Source: Nocardioides sp. GY 10113 (lineage in GTDB: Bacteria > Actinomycetota > Actinomycetes > Propionibacteriales > Nocardioidaceae). Taken from it: a stretch of DNA of 64,000 bases. The stretch is taken from contig NZ_STGK01000002.1 in the NCBI RefSeq assembly GCF_004919105.1, positions 310,001 to 374,000 of the forward strand. The letters run 5' to 3'. Shown piece after piece: positions 31,743 through 40,649 of the stretch. The translations under genes were made by a program, and so were the position numbers. Below the pieces are notes generated by a model. It ran no database searches, was not told where the DNA came from, and worked only from the letters and a program-made list of their open reading frames with translations. The first letter of the stretch is position 1. Each line of letters starts with the position of its first letter.

Positions 31743-32375
31743 GTGCCGGACCAGTACCTCGCGTTCCTCCTCGTCACCGGGCTGCTCACGCTCACGCCCG
31801 GTCCCGACATGGCACTGGTCCTGCGCAACGGGGTGCGCGGCGGCACCTCGGTCGCCTGGTGGACAGGCCTCGGCTGCTGCACCGGCATCGCCGGGTACGC
31901 CGCCGCATCGGCGCTCGGGCTGGCCGCGGTGCTCGCGGCGTCGGCGACGGCCTTCACGATCGTCAAGCTCGCCGGCGCCGCGTACCTCGTCTACCTGGGC
32001 GCGCGGGCGCTCTGGCACGCGCGCCCCGGGCAGAGCGAGCCGCCCTTGGCGACCGACGTCGCCCCCGTGGCGCTCCTCGACCGCCGAGCGGCGTTCCGGC
32101 AGGGGCTGCTGAGCAACCTGCTGAACCCGAAGATCGCGCTGATCTTCCTCACGCTGATCCCGCAGTTCGTCTCCCCCGGCGAGCCGCCGCTCGTGACCAC
32201 CGCGGTCCTAGCAGGCTCGTTCCTGGCGATGGCGGTGCTCTGGTGGCGCTCGTTCTCCTTGGCCGTCGGCGCGCTGGGCCGCCTGCTCGCCCGGGACGGC
32301 GTCCGGTCGGGCATCGAGCGGCTCACGGGCGTGGTGCTGATCGGGCTCGGACTCCGGGTGGCGTTCAGCCACTGA
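31743..32375 (+). CDS. LysE/RhtB family amino-acid exporter
   Basis: This 210-residue membrane protein has about six spans and the family pattern LTLTPGPDMALVLRNGVRGG near the N-terminus and FRQGLLSNLLNPKIALIFLTLIPQFV in the middle. LysE/RhtB carriers export amino acids or related solutes. The substrate is unknown. It is monocistronic, with its own leaderless promoter, divergent from the esterase. Confidence 0.92.
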   Translation: MPDQYLAFLLVTGLLTLTPGPDMALVLRNGVRGGTSVAWWTGLGCCTGIAGYAAASALGLAAVLAASATAFTIVKLAGAAYLVYLGARALWHARPGQSEPPLATDVAPVALLDRRAAFRQGLLSNLLNPKIALIFLTLIPQFVSPGEPPLVTTAVLAGSFLAMAVLWWRSFSLAVGALGRLLARDGVRSGIERLTGVVLIGLGLRVAFSH

Positions 32376-32408
32376 CCGGTCGGCGGGGCCTGACTCGCGG
32401 GTCGGCGG

Positions 32409-33170
32409 TCAGGTCTGGGGGTAGACCCGGGCCAGCCAGTCCTCGAACGGCTCCGTGCCGAGCACCGGGTCGCCCGCGTCCGCGGTGGGCAGGAGTCCGC
32501 CCTCACGCACCTGGCGACCGAGGCTGCCGGGCAGCGGCATCGACACGACGGCGCGACGCAGGCCGCGGGCGACCACGATCTGGCGGACCAGCTGGTCCAG
32601 CTGGTGCTCGCGGGGCCCGGCGAGGTCGGGCAGCCGGCCCGCCGGCGGCCCCTCGACCGCGTCCACCAGCGCCTCGGCGACCTCGGCCGCGGCGATCGGC
32701 TGGCAGCGCATCCGCTGGGCGACCACCAGACCGGGCGGGCCGTGGTCGATGGCCAGGTTGGCGAACTCGTAGAACTGCGTCGCGCGCAGCAGCGTCCACG
32801 GCACCGGGCCGGCGGCCAGCGCCGACTCCTGCGCCCGCTTGCCGAGGTAGTAGCCGAGGTCGACCCGGTCGCAGCCGACGACCGACAGCGCCACCACGTG
32901 CTCGACCCCGGCCCGCTCGGCGGCGCCGAGCAGCCGCTGCGTGACGCCGTCGAAGAACGCGACCGCGCGCCGGGCGCGCAGCGTGGTCAGGTTGGTCACG
33001 TCGACCACCCGCTCGACGCCGGCCATCGCCTCGTCCACCCCTGCTCCCGAGGTGAGGTCGACACCGGTCGAGCGCGCGAGCACGGTCACCTCGTGCCCGC
33101 GCCGGCGCGCCGCGTCCACGACGAGCCGGCCGACCACGCCGGTGCCTCCGGCCACCGCCAGCGAGACCAT
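32409..33170 (-). CDS. NAD(P)-binding atypical SDR (NmrA-like)
   Basis: This 253-residue Rossmann protein starts MVSLAVAGGTGVVGRLVVDAARRRG, the glycine pattern of NmrA-like or atypical SDRs, with VTNLTTL and LLRATQFYEF further on. The classic YxxxK catalytic pair is replaced by GYYLGKRAQE, so activity is plausible but unclear. AGGAGG lies 8 bases before the ATG at 33170. Such proteins act as redox sensors or as reductases of small substrates. It lies 43 bases from the helicase stop on the same strand. Confidence 0.85.
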   Translation of the reverse strand: MVSLAVAGGTGVVGRLVVDAARRRGHEVTVLARSTGVDLTSGAGVDEAMAGVERVVDVTNLTTLRARRAVAFFDGVTQRLLGAAERAGVEHVVALSVVGCDRVDLGYYLGKRAQESALAAGPVPWTLLRATQFYEFANLAIDHGPPGLVVAQRMRCQPIAAAEVAEALVDAVEGPPAGRLPDLAGPREHQLDQLVRQIVVARGLRRAVVSMPLPGSLGRQVREGGLLPTADAGDPVLGTEPFEDWLARVYPQT

Positions 33171-33213
33171 CGGCACTACCTCCTGAGGAGCCCGGCACGG
33201 GCTCGGCCGGAGA

Positions 33214-35349
33214 TCAGCGGGTACGACGCTCCAAGGCCTCCGTGAGCAGCGCGATCAGCGCCTCGGTCTGGACGTCGATCGAAGTCTCCACGGTCTCGCC
33301 GGCGCCGTCCAGCGCACGGGCAGCGAGTCCGGCCTTCCGGTCGATCAGCTCGGCGATCCGGGTGTCCAGCGTCTGCGTCGCGATCACCCGCCAGGCGGTC
33401 ACCGGCTCGGTCTGGCCGATCCGGTGGACCCGGTCGATCGCCTGGGTCTGCTCGGCGTCGGTCCAGGAGAGCTCGGCGAGCACCAGGTTGGAGGCGACCT
33501 GCAGGTTGAGGCCGACCCCGGCGGCGGTCAGCGAGCAGACCGCGACCGCGACGTCCGGGTCGTTGACGAACGCGTCGATCTGCTTCTGGCGCACGGTCGA
33601 GGACTGGTCGCCGCGGATCGAGGAGTACTTGATCCCGCGCTGGGCGAAGACCTCCTCGGCGCCGTCCATGACGTCGATGTGCTTGGCGAAGAAGACGACC
33701 TTGCCGACATTGCGGGCCAGCTGCGCGGTGTAGTCCGCGGCCAGTCCCGCCTTGGCCTGGCCGATCCGGCGGAGCATGCCGAAGACGTTCTCGCCGGTCT
33801 TGGCGGCGTTGTCCTCGCGCTCCCAGGTCGCCACCTGGCGGACCAGGTCGTGGTCGATGCCCTCGACCACCGCGCCGGAGCGACGGGTGGCCAGCGCGGT
33901 CTCGTAGCGCTCGACCATACGGCGGGCCAGCTCGGCCTCGGCCTTGCGGATGGAGCGCCCGGCCTCGCCCTCGAGCTCGACCGGGAGGTCGGCGACGCGG
34001 CGCGCGGGGATGTCGGAGGCGACGTCGATCTTGCGACGCCGGACGATGCCCTGGTTGACGACGCTCTGACGGGCGGCCGGGTAGAAGCCCGGGTCGGCCG
34101 GGGTCAGCCCGGTCTCCTCCAGGGCCGCCATCAGGCTGCCGAGCGGCACCTTCTCGTCGATCCAGCCCAGGAACTGCCAGATCGCTCGGAAGTCCTCGAT
34201 GTCGTTGATCAGCGGTGTTCCGGTCAGCGCCATCATCAGCGGCCGCGCGGTGCGGCTGCGGATCCGGTCGGCGATCTGGAGCACGTGCTGGGAACGCTGG
34301 GAGGCCTTGTTCTTGATGTAGTGGGCCTCGTCCACGATCATCCCGCGGAAGCCGTGCTTGCCGAGCCAGCCGATGTGGCGGTCGAGGATCTCGTAGTTGA
34401 CCACGAAGACGTCGGCGAAGCCGTCCACGTCCTCGCCGTCACCGTGCACCACGGTCGCGGTGCGGCCCGGGAGCCACAGGTCGACCTCGCGGGCCCAGTT
34501 GGTCTTGACCACGTTCGGCACCGCGACCAGCAGCGGGAAGGCGCCGGCGGCCTCCGCGGCGAGCAGCGCCTGCGCCGTCTTGCCCAGGCCGGGCTCGTCG
34601 GCGAGCAGGAAGGTGCGGTGGCCCTCCGCCGCGGCCGCGACGACCTCGGCCTGGTGGTGCATCAGCTCGCGGCCGCCCACGGTGCGCAGGCTGGTCGGCT
34701 CGGGCAGCGGCATCACGGCCGCGGCACCCTCGGGCGCGCGCTCGAAGGAGCGGAACAGGGGCTCCAGCAGCTCCCACCCGGCGAGGCGCTGCGGGCGGAC
34801 CGGCGCCTGGGCGCCGGCGAAGTCGGGCACCAGGAACGGGTTGGAGAGCTGCCGGGCGGCGACCGACCGGGGCAGCACGCGGCGCTCGGCGGCGGCCAGC
34901 GCGGCCTCGTCGGGAACCTGCTCGGTCTCCTCCTCCTCGACCTCGATCCCCGCCTTGGCGAGGAGCTCGCGGCGCAGCTCGCGCGCGTCGTCGGAGATCT
35001 CCGCCTCCGGGTCGAGCAGCGTGAAGAGCGTCGAGTCGCGGGCCGCGGTCTGGGCGAGGATCGTGGCGATGCCGTCGAGCCGCTTGAGCTCCTCGTTGCG
35101 GCGGGCGTCGGTGAGGCTCTCGTCGGCCTTGACCCGCGCGCGCTCCTCACGGACCAGGAGGGCGATCACCTGGAACTTGGTACGCACGGAGATCACGGTC
35201 GAGCGCCGCTGCACGGCGGACTCGACCTCGCGCACGACGCGAGCGAGGACGGGGATGATCCCCTCCTCGTTGCGGTGCTTCTGCTTCTGCCCCGCACTAC
35301 CTCGGCCGCGTCGCTGCTGCGACGAGCCTCGTTGGCTTCCTCGAGCCAC
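33214..35349 (-). CDS. SNF2-family DEAD/DEAH-box helicase
   Basis: This 711-residue protein has a basic N-terminal tail, a helical region, and then a SNF2 ATPase: Walker A DEPGLGKT (251-258), DEAH (340-343), LTGTPLIND, and a helicase C domain with ICSLTAAGVGLNLQ and IDRVHRIGQT. It resembles SMARCAL1-type annealing helicases or RapA more than restriction subunits. I place the start at the GTG at 35349, where AGGAAGG lies upstream. It would act on branched DNA or on stalled polymerase; its role is unknown. It has no visible methylase or nuclease neighbour. Confidence 0.88.
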   Translation of the reverse strand: MARGSQRGSSQQRRGRGSAGQKQKHRNEEGIIPVLARVVREVESAVQRRSTVISVRTKFQVIALLVREERARVKADESLTDARRNEELKRLDGIATILAQTAARDSTLFTLLDPEAEISDDARELRRELLAKAGIEVEEEETEQVPDEAALAAAERRVLPRSVAARQLSNPFLVPDFAGAQAPVRPQRLAGWELLEPLFRSFERAPEGAAAVMPLPEPTSLRTVGGRELMHHQAEVVAAAAEGHRTFLLADEPGLGKTAQALLAAEAAGAFPLLVAVPNVVKTNWAREVDLWLPGRTATVVHGDGEDVDGFADVFVVNYEILDRHIGWLGKHGFRGMIVDEAHYIKNKASQRSQHVLQIADRIRSRTARPLMMALTGTPLINDIEDFRAIWQFLGWIDEKVPLGSLMAALEETGLTPADPGFYPAARQSVVNQGIVRRRKIDVASDIPARRVADLPVELEGEAGRSIRKAEAELARRMVERYETALATRRSGAVVEGIDHDLVRQVATWEREDNAAKTGENVFGMLRRIGQAKAGLAADYTAQLARNVGKVVFFAKHIDVMDGAEEVFAQRGIKYSSIRGDQSSTVRQKQIDAFVNDPDVAVAVCSLTAAGVGLNLQVASNLVLAELSWTDAEQTQAIDRVHRIGQTEPVTAWRVIATQTLDTRIAELIDRKAGLAARALDGAGETVETSIDVQTEALIALLTEALERRTR

Positions 35350-35612
35350 AGATGTCCTTCCTGAGGCGCCCGGACGCGTCGACGACAGGTGCCGTCGGCA
35401 CGCCCCTGCACGCTGGATCATCGATCCTGATCGGTGCCGCTCCCGCTCCCTCTCGCGGTGCCGGCTGTTTCAGTCACGCTGTTGTCAGTCAACTGGGGAA
35501 CAGCCCGCGGCGTGCTGTCGATGTTACCAGCGCCACCCCGCCCGGGGCGCAATCCGGCAGAGAAAGCGCAGGTGGCGCGTCGGTTCGCCCGTTCGCCTGC
35601 GCCGGTCGGACG
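35350..35612 (-). other. Upstream region of the helicase gene, 263 bases
   Basis: I see no gene here. It holds a near-tandem repeat (35464-35491) and a minus-strand TTGACT that could be a -35 box, but no matching -10 at 16-19 bases. Confidence 0.5.
35464..35491 (-). repeat. Near-tandem 13-14-base repeat upstream of the SNF2 helicase
   Basis: On the plus strand GCTGTTTCAGTCA (35464-35476) is followed by GCTGTTGTCAGTCA (35478-35491). The copies differ by a single-base insertion. They lie about 115-140 bases before the helicase start and may bind a regulator as a tandem site. Confidence 0.75.
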
Positions 35613-36188
35613 TCAGTCCCGCGCCAGCACGAAGAAGTACGGCGCCGGGTGGGTGCGCAGGTCCATCACGCCCAGCAGCGTGTCGGCGTCGACCCGGCGG
35701 AAGGTGTCGATGATCGGCAGGTGGTCGTAGACCATCGCGGTGGTGACCACGCCGCGGTGCCGGACCTCCCGCAGCCGGGCGCGCGGCTTGCGGGTGCGGA
35801 GCACGGGCGCGAGTAGGTCGATCGTGAACCGGGCGCGGGCCACGGCGCCGGTCGGCACGCGGCCGGCGACGCCCATCGGCGCCCACCGCGGGTCGACCGA
35901 GACGATCCGGCCGCCGGCGCGGAAGAGCAGCGGATGCACCGACTCCTCGTCGTCGAACTGCTTGCCGTACCAGCCGGTGGCCTCCAGCAGCCCGTCCAGC
36001 GGGTGCCCGGTGGCGAGCTCGCGGCCGTGCCACCGGCCGCGCAGCTCGCCGGCCCCCACCCCCGGCAGTGCGTCGAAGAGCGCGAATGCCTCCTCCACCG
36101 TGCAGGCGGGCTCCAGCGCGGCGAGCGCCGCGGCATGCCCGGCGTGCTCCGCGGGCTCGGCGCTGTCGGGGATGGGGTCGACGGTCAT
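35613..36188 (-). CDS. GXWXG/DUF4334 domain protein
   Basis: This 191-residue protein has the GXWXG motif (GRWHGRE, about residue 51) and the DUF4334 core (GVVTTAMVYDHLPIIDTFRRVD). This combination is a known pair of Pfam domains in small bacterial proteins of unknown function; the beta-barrel may bind a lipid-like ligand. GAGGGAC precedes the ATG. It lies 19 bases after the GMC oxidoreductase and probably shares its transcript. Confidence 0.88.
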   Translation of the reverse strand: MTVDPIPDSAEPAEHAGHAAALAALEPACTVEEAFALFDALPGVGAGELRGRWHGRELATGHPLDGLLEATGWYGKQFDDEESVHPLLFRAGGRIVSVDPRWAPMGVAGRVPTGAVARARFTIDLLAPVLRTRKPRARLREVRHRGVVTTAMVYDHLPIIDTFRRVDADTLLGVMDLRTHPAPYFFVLARD

Positions 36189-36207
36189 CTCAGGTCCCTC
36201 TCGTTCC

Positions 36208-37926
36208 TCAGACGGGCGTGATCGGCAGCCGCAGGGCGCCCGGGGCAGCCCCGGGGACGGCCGGCGAGCGGGGGGCCACCGGGGAGATCCGCTGATAGGC
36301 CTCCCCCAGCGGCGGGCGCGGGTCCTCCTCGCCCTTGTTCGGCCAGAAGGCCATCGCCCGCTCGGCCTGCGCGGTGATCGTCAGCGACGGGTTCACCCCG
36401 AGGTTGGCGGTGATCGCGCTGCCGTCGGCGATGTGCAGACCCGGGTAGCCGTAGATCCGCTGGTAGCCGTCGACGACGCCGGTCCGCGGCGAGTCGCCGA
36501 TGGTGCAGCCGCCGATGTAGTGGGCGGTCGCGGGGATGTTGAACGCGTCCGTGACCACGGCAGCGGCGACGCCGTCGACCTTCTTCTCCCAGCGTCGCGC
36601 GACGTCGTGCGCGAGCGGGATCCAGTCCGGGTTGGGCTCGCCGTCACCGGGCTTGGTGAGCAGCCGCCGTCCCTTGCGGAAGGAGGTCAGCGAGTTGTCC
36701 AGCGACTGCATCACCAGCAGGATCACCCCGCGCTCGGAGGCCCGGCGCAGGTTGTAGGTCCGGATCGTCCGGACCGGGTGCAGCAGCATGAAGAGGAGCA
36801 GTCGCAGGAAGCGGAAGGCGCCGCCGTCGATCATCGGGGCGAGCTGGGCGAACATCGCGTTCTGCCCCTTGCCGTAGCCGACCACCTCGATGTGCGTCTG
36901 GGGCTCGGGGTGAATCGAGGAGGAGATCGCCACGCCCTGGGCGAAGTCGTCGCGGTCCTTGGCAGCGACACCGAGGATCGCCTCGGAGTTGCTGCGCGTC
37001 AGGTGGCCCAGGTGCGGGCTGAGGTCGCCGAGGGTGCCGTCCTCGCGCAGCTGGTGCAGCAGCCTCTGGGTGCCGAGCGCCGCGGCGGCGAAGACCACCT
37101 GCCGCGCGGTGAAGGTGCGCTCGTTCTTCCGGATGACCGCGCCGGGCCGCTGGGTCTGCACCCGGTAGCCGCCGTGCCCGTCGGGGGCCACCGAGGTGAC
37201 CTTGGTCAGCTCGTGCACCTGCGCGCCGTTCTTCTCGGCCAGGTAGAGGTAGTTGGTGGTGGTCGTGTTCTTGGCGTTGTGCCGGCACTGCGTCATGCAC
37301 TCGGCGCAGTGGATGCAGCCGCGGCGGCGCGGGCCGGCGCCGCCGAAGTACGGGTCGTCGACCTCCTCGCCCTCGTGCCCCTCGTTGAAGAAGACGCCGA
37401 CCTCGGTGCGGTGGAAGGTGTCGGCCACCCCGAGGTCCCCGGCGATGTCCAGCAGCACCTCGTCCCTCGGGCCGATGCGCGGGTTGGTCTCCACGCCGAG
37501 CATGCGCTTGGCCTGGTCGTAGTACGGCGCGAGCTCGGACCTCCAGTCGGTGATGTGGGCCCACGCCTTGTCGGTGTAGAACTCCGGCAGCGGCTCGTAG
37601 AGCGTGTTGCCGTAGATCAACGACCCGCCACCGACGCCGGCGCCGCTGAAGACCAGGCACTTGCCGAGCACGCTGATCTGCTGCGGGCCGGTCAGGCCGA
37701 GGCGAGGCATCCAGATCGACTTGCGCACGTTCCAGTTGGTCGTCGGGATGTCCTCGGGCAGCCAACGGCGGCCGGCTTCGAGGACGCCGACGGAGTAGCC
37801 CTTCTCGGTCAGCCGCAGCGCGGTGACGCTGCCGCCGAACCCGGAGCCGATCACGAGCACGTCGTAGTCGTACGCGTCCGCGGCCTGGCCCTGTGACGCT
37901 GACGGCGTGGGGGTCGTCGTCTTCAT
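36208..37926 (-). CDS. GMC oxidoreductase, cholesterol-oxidase-like
   Basis: This 572-residue flavoprotein has an N-terminal FAD motif (VLVIGSGFGGSVTALRL), VFSGAGVGGGSLIYGNTLYEP, and a C-terminal substrate domain with AHYIGGCTIGDSPRTGVVD. The lipid/sterol oxidase group (ChoD-like) has this layout. An unusual CxxCxxCxxxC set (C204, C207, C210, C214) sits in the middle. It would oxidise a hydroxyl group on a hydrophobic substrate; the exact substrate is unknown. The ATG overlaps the stop of the monooxygenase by ATGA, so the two are coupled. Confidence 0.9.
   Translation of the reverse strand: MKTTTPTPSASQGQAADAYDYDVLVIGSGFGGSVTALRLTEKGYSVGVLEAGRRWLPEDIPTTNWNVRKSIWMPRLGLTGPQQISVLGKCLVFSGAGVGGGSLIYGNTLYEPLPEFYTDKAWAHITDWRSELAPYYDQAKRMLGVETNPRIGPRDEVLLDIAGDLGVADTFHRTEVGVFFNEGHEGEEVDDPYFGGAGPRRRGCIHCAECMTQCRHNAKNTTTTNYLYLAEKNGAQVHELTKVTSVAPDGHGGYRVQTQRPGAVIRKNERTFTARQVVFAAAALGTQRLLHQLREDGTLGDLSPHLGHLTRSNSEAILGVAAKDRDDFAQGVAISSSIHPEPQTHIEVVGYGKGQNAMFAQLAPMIDGGAFRFLRLLLFMLLHPVRTIRTYNLRRASERGVILLVMQSLDNSLTSFRKGRRLLTKPGDGEPNPDWIPLAHDVARRWEKKVDGVAAAVVTDAFNIPATAHYIGGCTIGDSPRTGVVDGYQRIYGYPGLHIADGSAITANLGVNPSLTITAQAERAMAFWPNKGEEDPRPPLGEAYQRISPVAPRSPAVPGAAPGALRLPITPV
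37285..37317 (-). other. Cysteine cluster in the GMC oxidoreductase
   Basis: C204-x2-C207-x2-C210-x3-C214 lies in CIHCAECMTQCRHNAKN, a ferredoxin-like pattern seen in the ChoD-type GMC subgroup. Whether it binds a cluster is not known. Confidence 0.6.
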
Positions 37927-39413
37927 GCAACCTCTTCGTAGTCGCCCGGCCGGAACCGGGCCTGGTGGTGATACTGGCTGCCGAGCAGCGGCCAGTTGGT
38001 GGTGATCCGCCCGGAGCCGCCGACGCGGTACCAGGACGTGCAACGACTCCACACGCTCCGCGTGAGCCGGTCCTGGACCCAGCCGTCGTACGCGCTCTCG
38101 ACGTCCTCACGGACCGCGAGCGGGCAGCCACGGCGGGCGACCTCGTCGACCAGGTCGCCGAGGAAGCGGGCCTGGGCCTCGAGGAAGTAGACGACCGAGC
38201 CGGCGCCGGTGTTGGTGTTCGGTCCGTACATCAGGTGCAGGTTCGGGAAGTGCGGCACCGAGACGCCGTAGTAGGCGCGGGCGCCGCCGGCCCACTCTGC
38301 GTCGAGCACCCGGCCGCCGGCACCGGTGACCTTCATCGGGGCCAGGAACTCGGTCGCCTTGAACCCGGTGCCCCAGATCAGCACGTCGGCGGGGTGCTCG
38401 GTCTCACGGCCGCCCGGGTCGGCGGTGACCACGCCGGTCGGCGTGATCCGGGTGATCGGATCGGTGACCAGGTCCACGTTGGGCCGGGCCAGCGCCGGCA
38501 CGTAGTCGCCGGAGAACAGCACCCGCTTGCAGCCGATCGGGTAGTCGGGCCAGACCTGCGCGAACAGCCCCGGCTTGGCCTTCGCGCCGTGGCGCATGTG
38601 CAACCACGAGCAGCCCTTCAGGACGCCCGCCACGAGCCGGGAGTAGATCCAGGCGACGCCGAGCAGCTCCAGCATCCCGAACCAGAAGCCGCGCTCGGCG
38701 AGCTGGACGACCGGGAGCAGCCGGAAGAGCCGGTGGTGGGCCTGCGAGAAGCGGCGGTCCGGGCGGAGCAGCAGGTACGGCGCGGAGCGCTGGAAGACGG
38801 TCATCGCGCCGACCTCGGGGGCGATCGCCGGCACGAACTGGACCGCGCTGGCGCCGGTGCCGATCACCGCGACGCGCTTCCCGGCGAGGTCGACGTCGTG
38901 ACGCCACTGCGCGGAGTGGAAGGACGGTCCGGCGAACTCCGCACGGCCCGGGATGTCGGCGAAGGCCGGACGCGAGAGCTGGCCGACCGCGGAGACCAGG
39001 ACGTCCACGTCGAGCGTCTCGCCGGCGCCGTCCGCCCCCTGCAGGTCGACCCGCCAGCGGCGCTCGTCCTCGTCGTACGTCGCGGCGACGACCTCGACAC
39101 CGAACCGGATGTGGCGTCGCACGTCGAAGGTGTCGGCGACGGAGCGCAGGTAGTCGAGGATCGCGGGCTGGGTGGAGAACCGGTGCGGCCAGCGCGGGTT
39201 GGGCGCGTAGGAGAACGAGTAGATCGGCGAGGGGACGTCGCACGCCGCACCCGGATAGGTGTTGTCGCGCCAGACACCGCCGACCTCGTCGGCCTTCTCC
39301 AGGAGCACCACGTCCTGGTAGCCGCGCCGCTTCAGCTCGATCGCCGCGGCCAGACCACCGAAGCCGCTGCCGATGATCGCGATCGACGGGGCTCGCCCCT
39401 GCACACGCCTCAT
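37923..39413 (-). CDS. Flavin-containing monooxygenase / Baeyer-Villiger-like
   Basis: This 496-residue class B flavoprotein has two Rossmann motifs (IIGSGFGGLAAAIEL near residue 13 and VIGTGASAVQFVP in the middle) and the BVMO-like fingerprint FxGxxxHxxxW (FAGPSFHSAQW). A known group, including AlmA, acts on alkanes, ketones or sterol side chains. Its 3' end overlaps the GMC gene, so the two would work on the same substrate in turn. The start is uncertain: ATG at 39413 or 39443. A TetR regulator is divergent from it. Confidence 0.88.
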   Translation of the reverse strand: MRRVQGRAPSIAIIGSGFGGLAAAIELKRRGYQDVVLLEKADEVGGVWRDNTYPGAACDVPSPIYSFSYAPNPRWPHRFSTQPAILDYLRSVADTFDVRRHIRFGVEVVAATYDEDERRWRVDLQGADGAGETLDVDVLVSAVGQLSRPAFADIPGRAEFAGPSFHSAQWRHDVDLAGKRVAVIGTGASAVQFVPAIAPEVGAMTVFQRSAPYLLLRPDRRFSQAHHRLFRLLPVVQLAERGFWFGMLELLGVAWIYSRLVAGVLKGCSWLHMRHGAKAKPGLFAQVWPDYPIGCKRVLFSGDYVPALARPNVDLVTDPITRITPTGVVTADPGGRETEHPADVLIWGTGFKATEFLAPMKVTGAGGRVLDAEWAGGARAYYGVSVPHFPNLHLMYGPNTNTGAGSVVYFLEAQARFLGDLVDEVARRGCPLAVREDVESAYDGWVQDRLTRSVWSRCTSWYRVGGSGRITTNWPLLGSQYHHQARFRPGDYEEVA

Positions 39414-39462
39414 CACAGCCCCATCACTCGACACCAGCCCCATGGACAACAAACAGTTACGG

Positions 39463-39564
39463 CGTACGGTTTCTAGAGTGGCGCAGGCCACACCCGCCGT
39501 CAAGCGGCACGCGCGATTCACCCCGTCCGGTCGCGTTGACCGGCATACCGTCACGCCGTACGGT
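39463..39564. promoter_or_regulatory. Repeated CGTACGGT motif in the monooxygenase/TetR divergent promoter
   Basis: CGTACGGT occurs at 39463-39470 and 39557-39564. The second copy is part of ACCGT-N8-ACGGT and overlaps the TetR -10. They are candidate operators of the TetR protein. Confidence 0.45.
39559..39564 (+). promoter_or_regulatory. Leaderless -10 element (TACGGT) for the TetR gene
   Basis: TACGGT lies 6 bases before the GTG at 39571. Confidence 0.5.
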
Positions 39565-39570
39565 CGAGCC

Positions 39571-40236
39571 GTGCCCGACCCGCTCGCCACCAGCGCTCGA
39601 CCGCGCCGCACGCAGGCCGAACGTCGCGCCACCACCCGGGCGCTGATCCTGGACTCCACGGCCGCCTGCCTGCTCGAGGTCGGACTGGCCGCCACCACGG
39701 TCTCCGAGGTCCAGGACCGCACCGGCCTGGCCCGGGGCACCATCCAGCACCACTTCCCCACGCGTGCGGAGCTGCTGGTCGGCGCCGTCTCCCACCTCGT
39801 CGACGCGCGGATCGAGCGGTTCCGCGCCGACGCGGCGCTGATCGATCCCGACGCCGACCGGATGGAGGCCGTGGTCGACCTGATCTGGCGCGACCTGTCC
39901 AGCCCGATCTTCTTCGCCGCGCTCGAGCTCTGGGTCGCCGCGCGCACCGACCCCGACCTGCGGGCCGCCCTGCTGCCCGAGGAGGCCCGCCTGCTGGCCA
40001 CGATGCGCACGATGTACGCCGAGAACCTCGGAGACCCGCTGGCCACCGACCCGCGCACCGCGTCGCTCGTCGAGCTCACCGTCGACCTGCTCACGGGACT
40101 CTCGATGCTCACCATGCTGGGCGCGCGAGCCAGCACCCGGGAGAGCGTGGTGCGCAACTGGAAGCAGGCACTGCGAACCCTCTGGGCCGGCCAGCCCGCC
40201 GAGGACCCGGCACCGGACCTTCACCAGACCGAGTGA
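39571..40236 (+). CDS. TetR family regulator
   Basis: This 221-residue TetR protein has an N-terminal helix-turn-helix (about 12-60; TVSEVQDRTGLARGTIQHHFPTR) and a ligand-binding helical domain. It is divergent from the monooxygenase-GMC-DUF4334 unit with repeated CGTACGGT sites between, so it most likely represses that unit until a substrate appears. The GTG at 39571 is chosen from the -10 element and domain start; the frame is open upstream to 39373. Confidence 0.85.
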   Translation: MPDPLATSARPRRTQAERRATTRALILDSTAACLLEVGLAATTVSEVQDRTGLARGTIQHHFPTRAELLVGAVSHLVDARIERFRADAALIDPDADRMEAVVDLIWRDLSSPIFFAALELWVAARTDPDLRAALLPEEARLLATMRTMYAENLGDPLATDPRTASLVELTVDLLTGLSMLTMLGARASTRESVVRNWKQALRTLWAGQPAEDPAPDLHQTE

Positions 40237-40275
40237 TCGGGATCCCCCGGAGCGACCGGAGTCGCGAGGATCGGG

Positions 40276-40281
40276 CAGGAT
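40276..40281 (+). promoter_or_regulatory. Leaderless -10 element (CAGGAT) for the first DUF202 gene
   Basis: CAGGAT lies 7 bases before the GTG at 40289. Confidence 0.35.
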
Positions 40282-40288
40282 CGGCCGC

Positions 40289-40648
40289 GTGACCGATCGA
40301 TCCCGCTGGCCCGGTTGGGTCTACTCAGAGGGCGAGGAGCCGGACTACCGGTTCAGCTTCGCCAACGAGCGCACCTTCCTGGCCTGGATCCGCACGTCGC
40401 TGGCCCTCCTGGCGGCCGCGGTCGCGGTCGACGTCGTCAACCTCGACCTGGACGAGCCCCTTCGAGTGGGCCTGGTGATCGTGCTGGCGACCCTCGGCCT
40501 GATCTCCGCGGTGGCGGCGTGGGTGCGCTGGGCGCTGGCGGAGCGAGCCATCCGACGCAAGGCGCCGCTGCCAGCGCTCGGCTTCGCGGTGATCCTGGTG
40601 GTCGGCCTGGTGCTGATCTCGGCGGTCATCCTGGTCTCCGGCCGCTGA
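40289..40648 (+). CDS. DUF202 (YidH) membrane protein
   Basis: This 119-residue protein has the DUF202 signature FANERTFLAWIRTSLALLAAAVAVD and three membrane spans. It belongs to the YidH branch. Family members are found in the inner membrane in many bacteria; the function is unknown. The second DUF202 gene starts one base after its stop codon, so the pair is cotranscribed and may form a heteromer. Confidence 0.9.
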   Translation: MTDRSRWPGWVYSEGEEPDYRFSFANERTFLAWIRTSLALLAAAVAVDVVNLDLDEPLRVGLVIVLATLGLISAVAAWVRWALAERAIRRKAPLPALGFAVILVVGLVLISAVILVSGR

Positions 40649-40649
40649 C

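Noticed and set aside
33214..35349. Defence island around the SNF2 helicase
   Set aside because: No nuclease, methylase or other defence gene is near; neighbours are metabolic.
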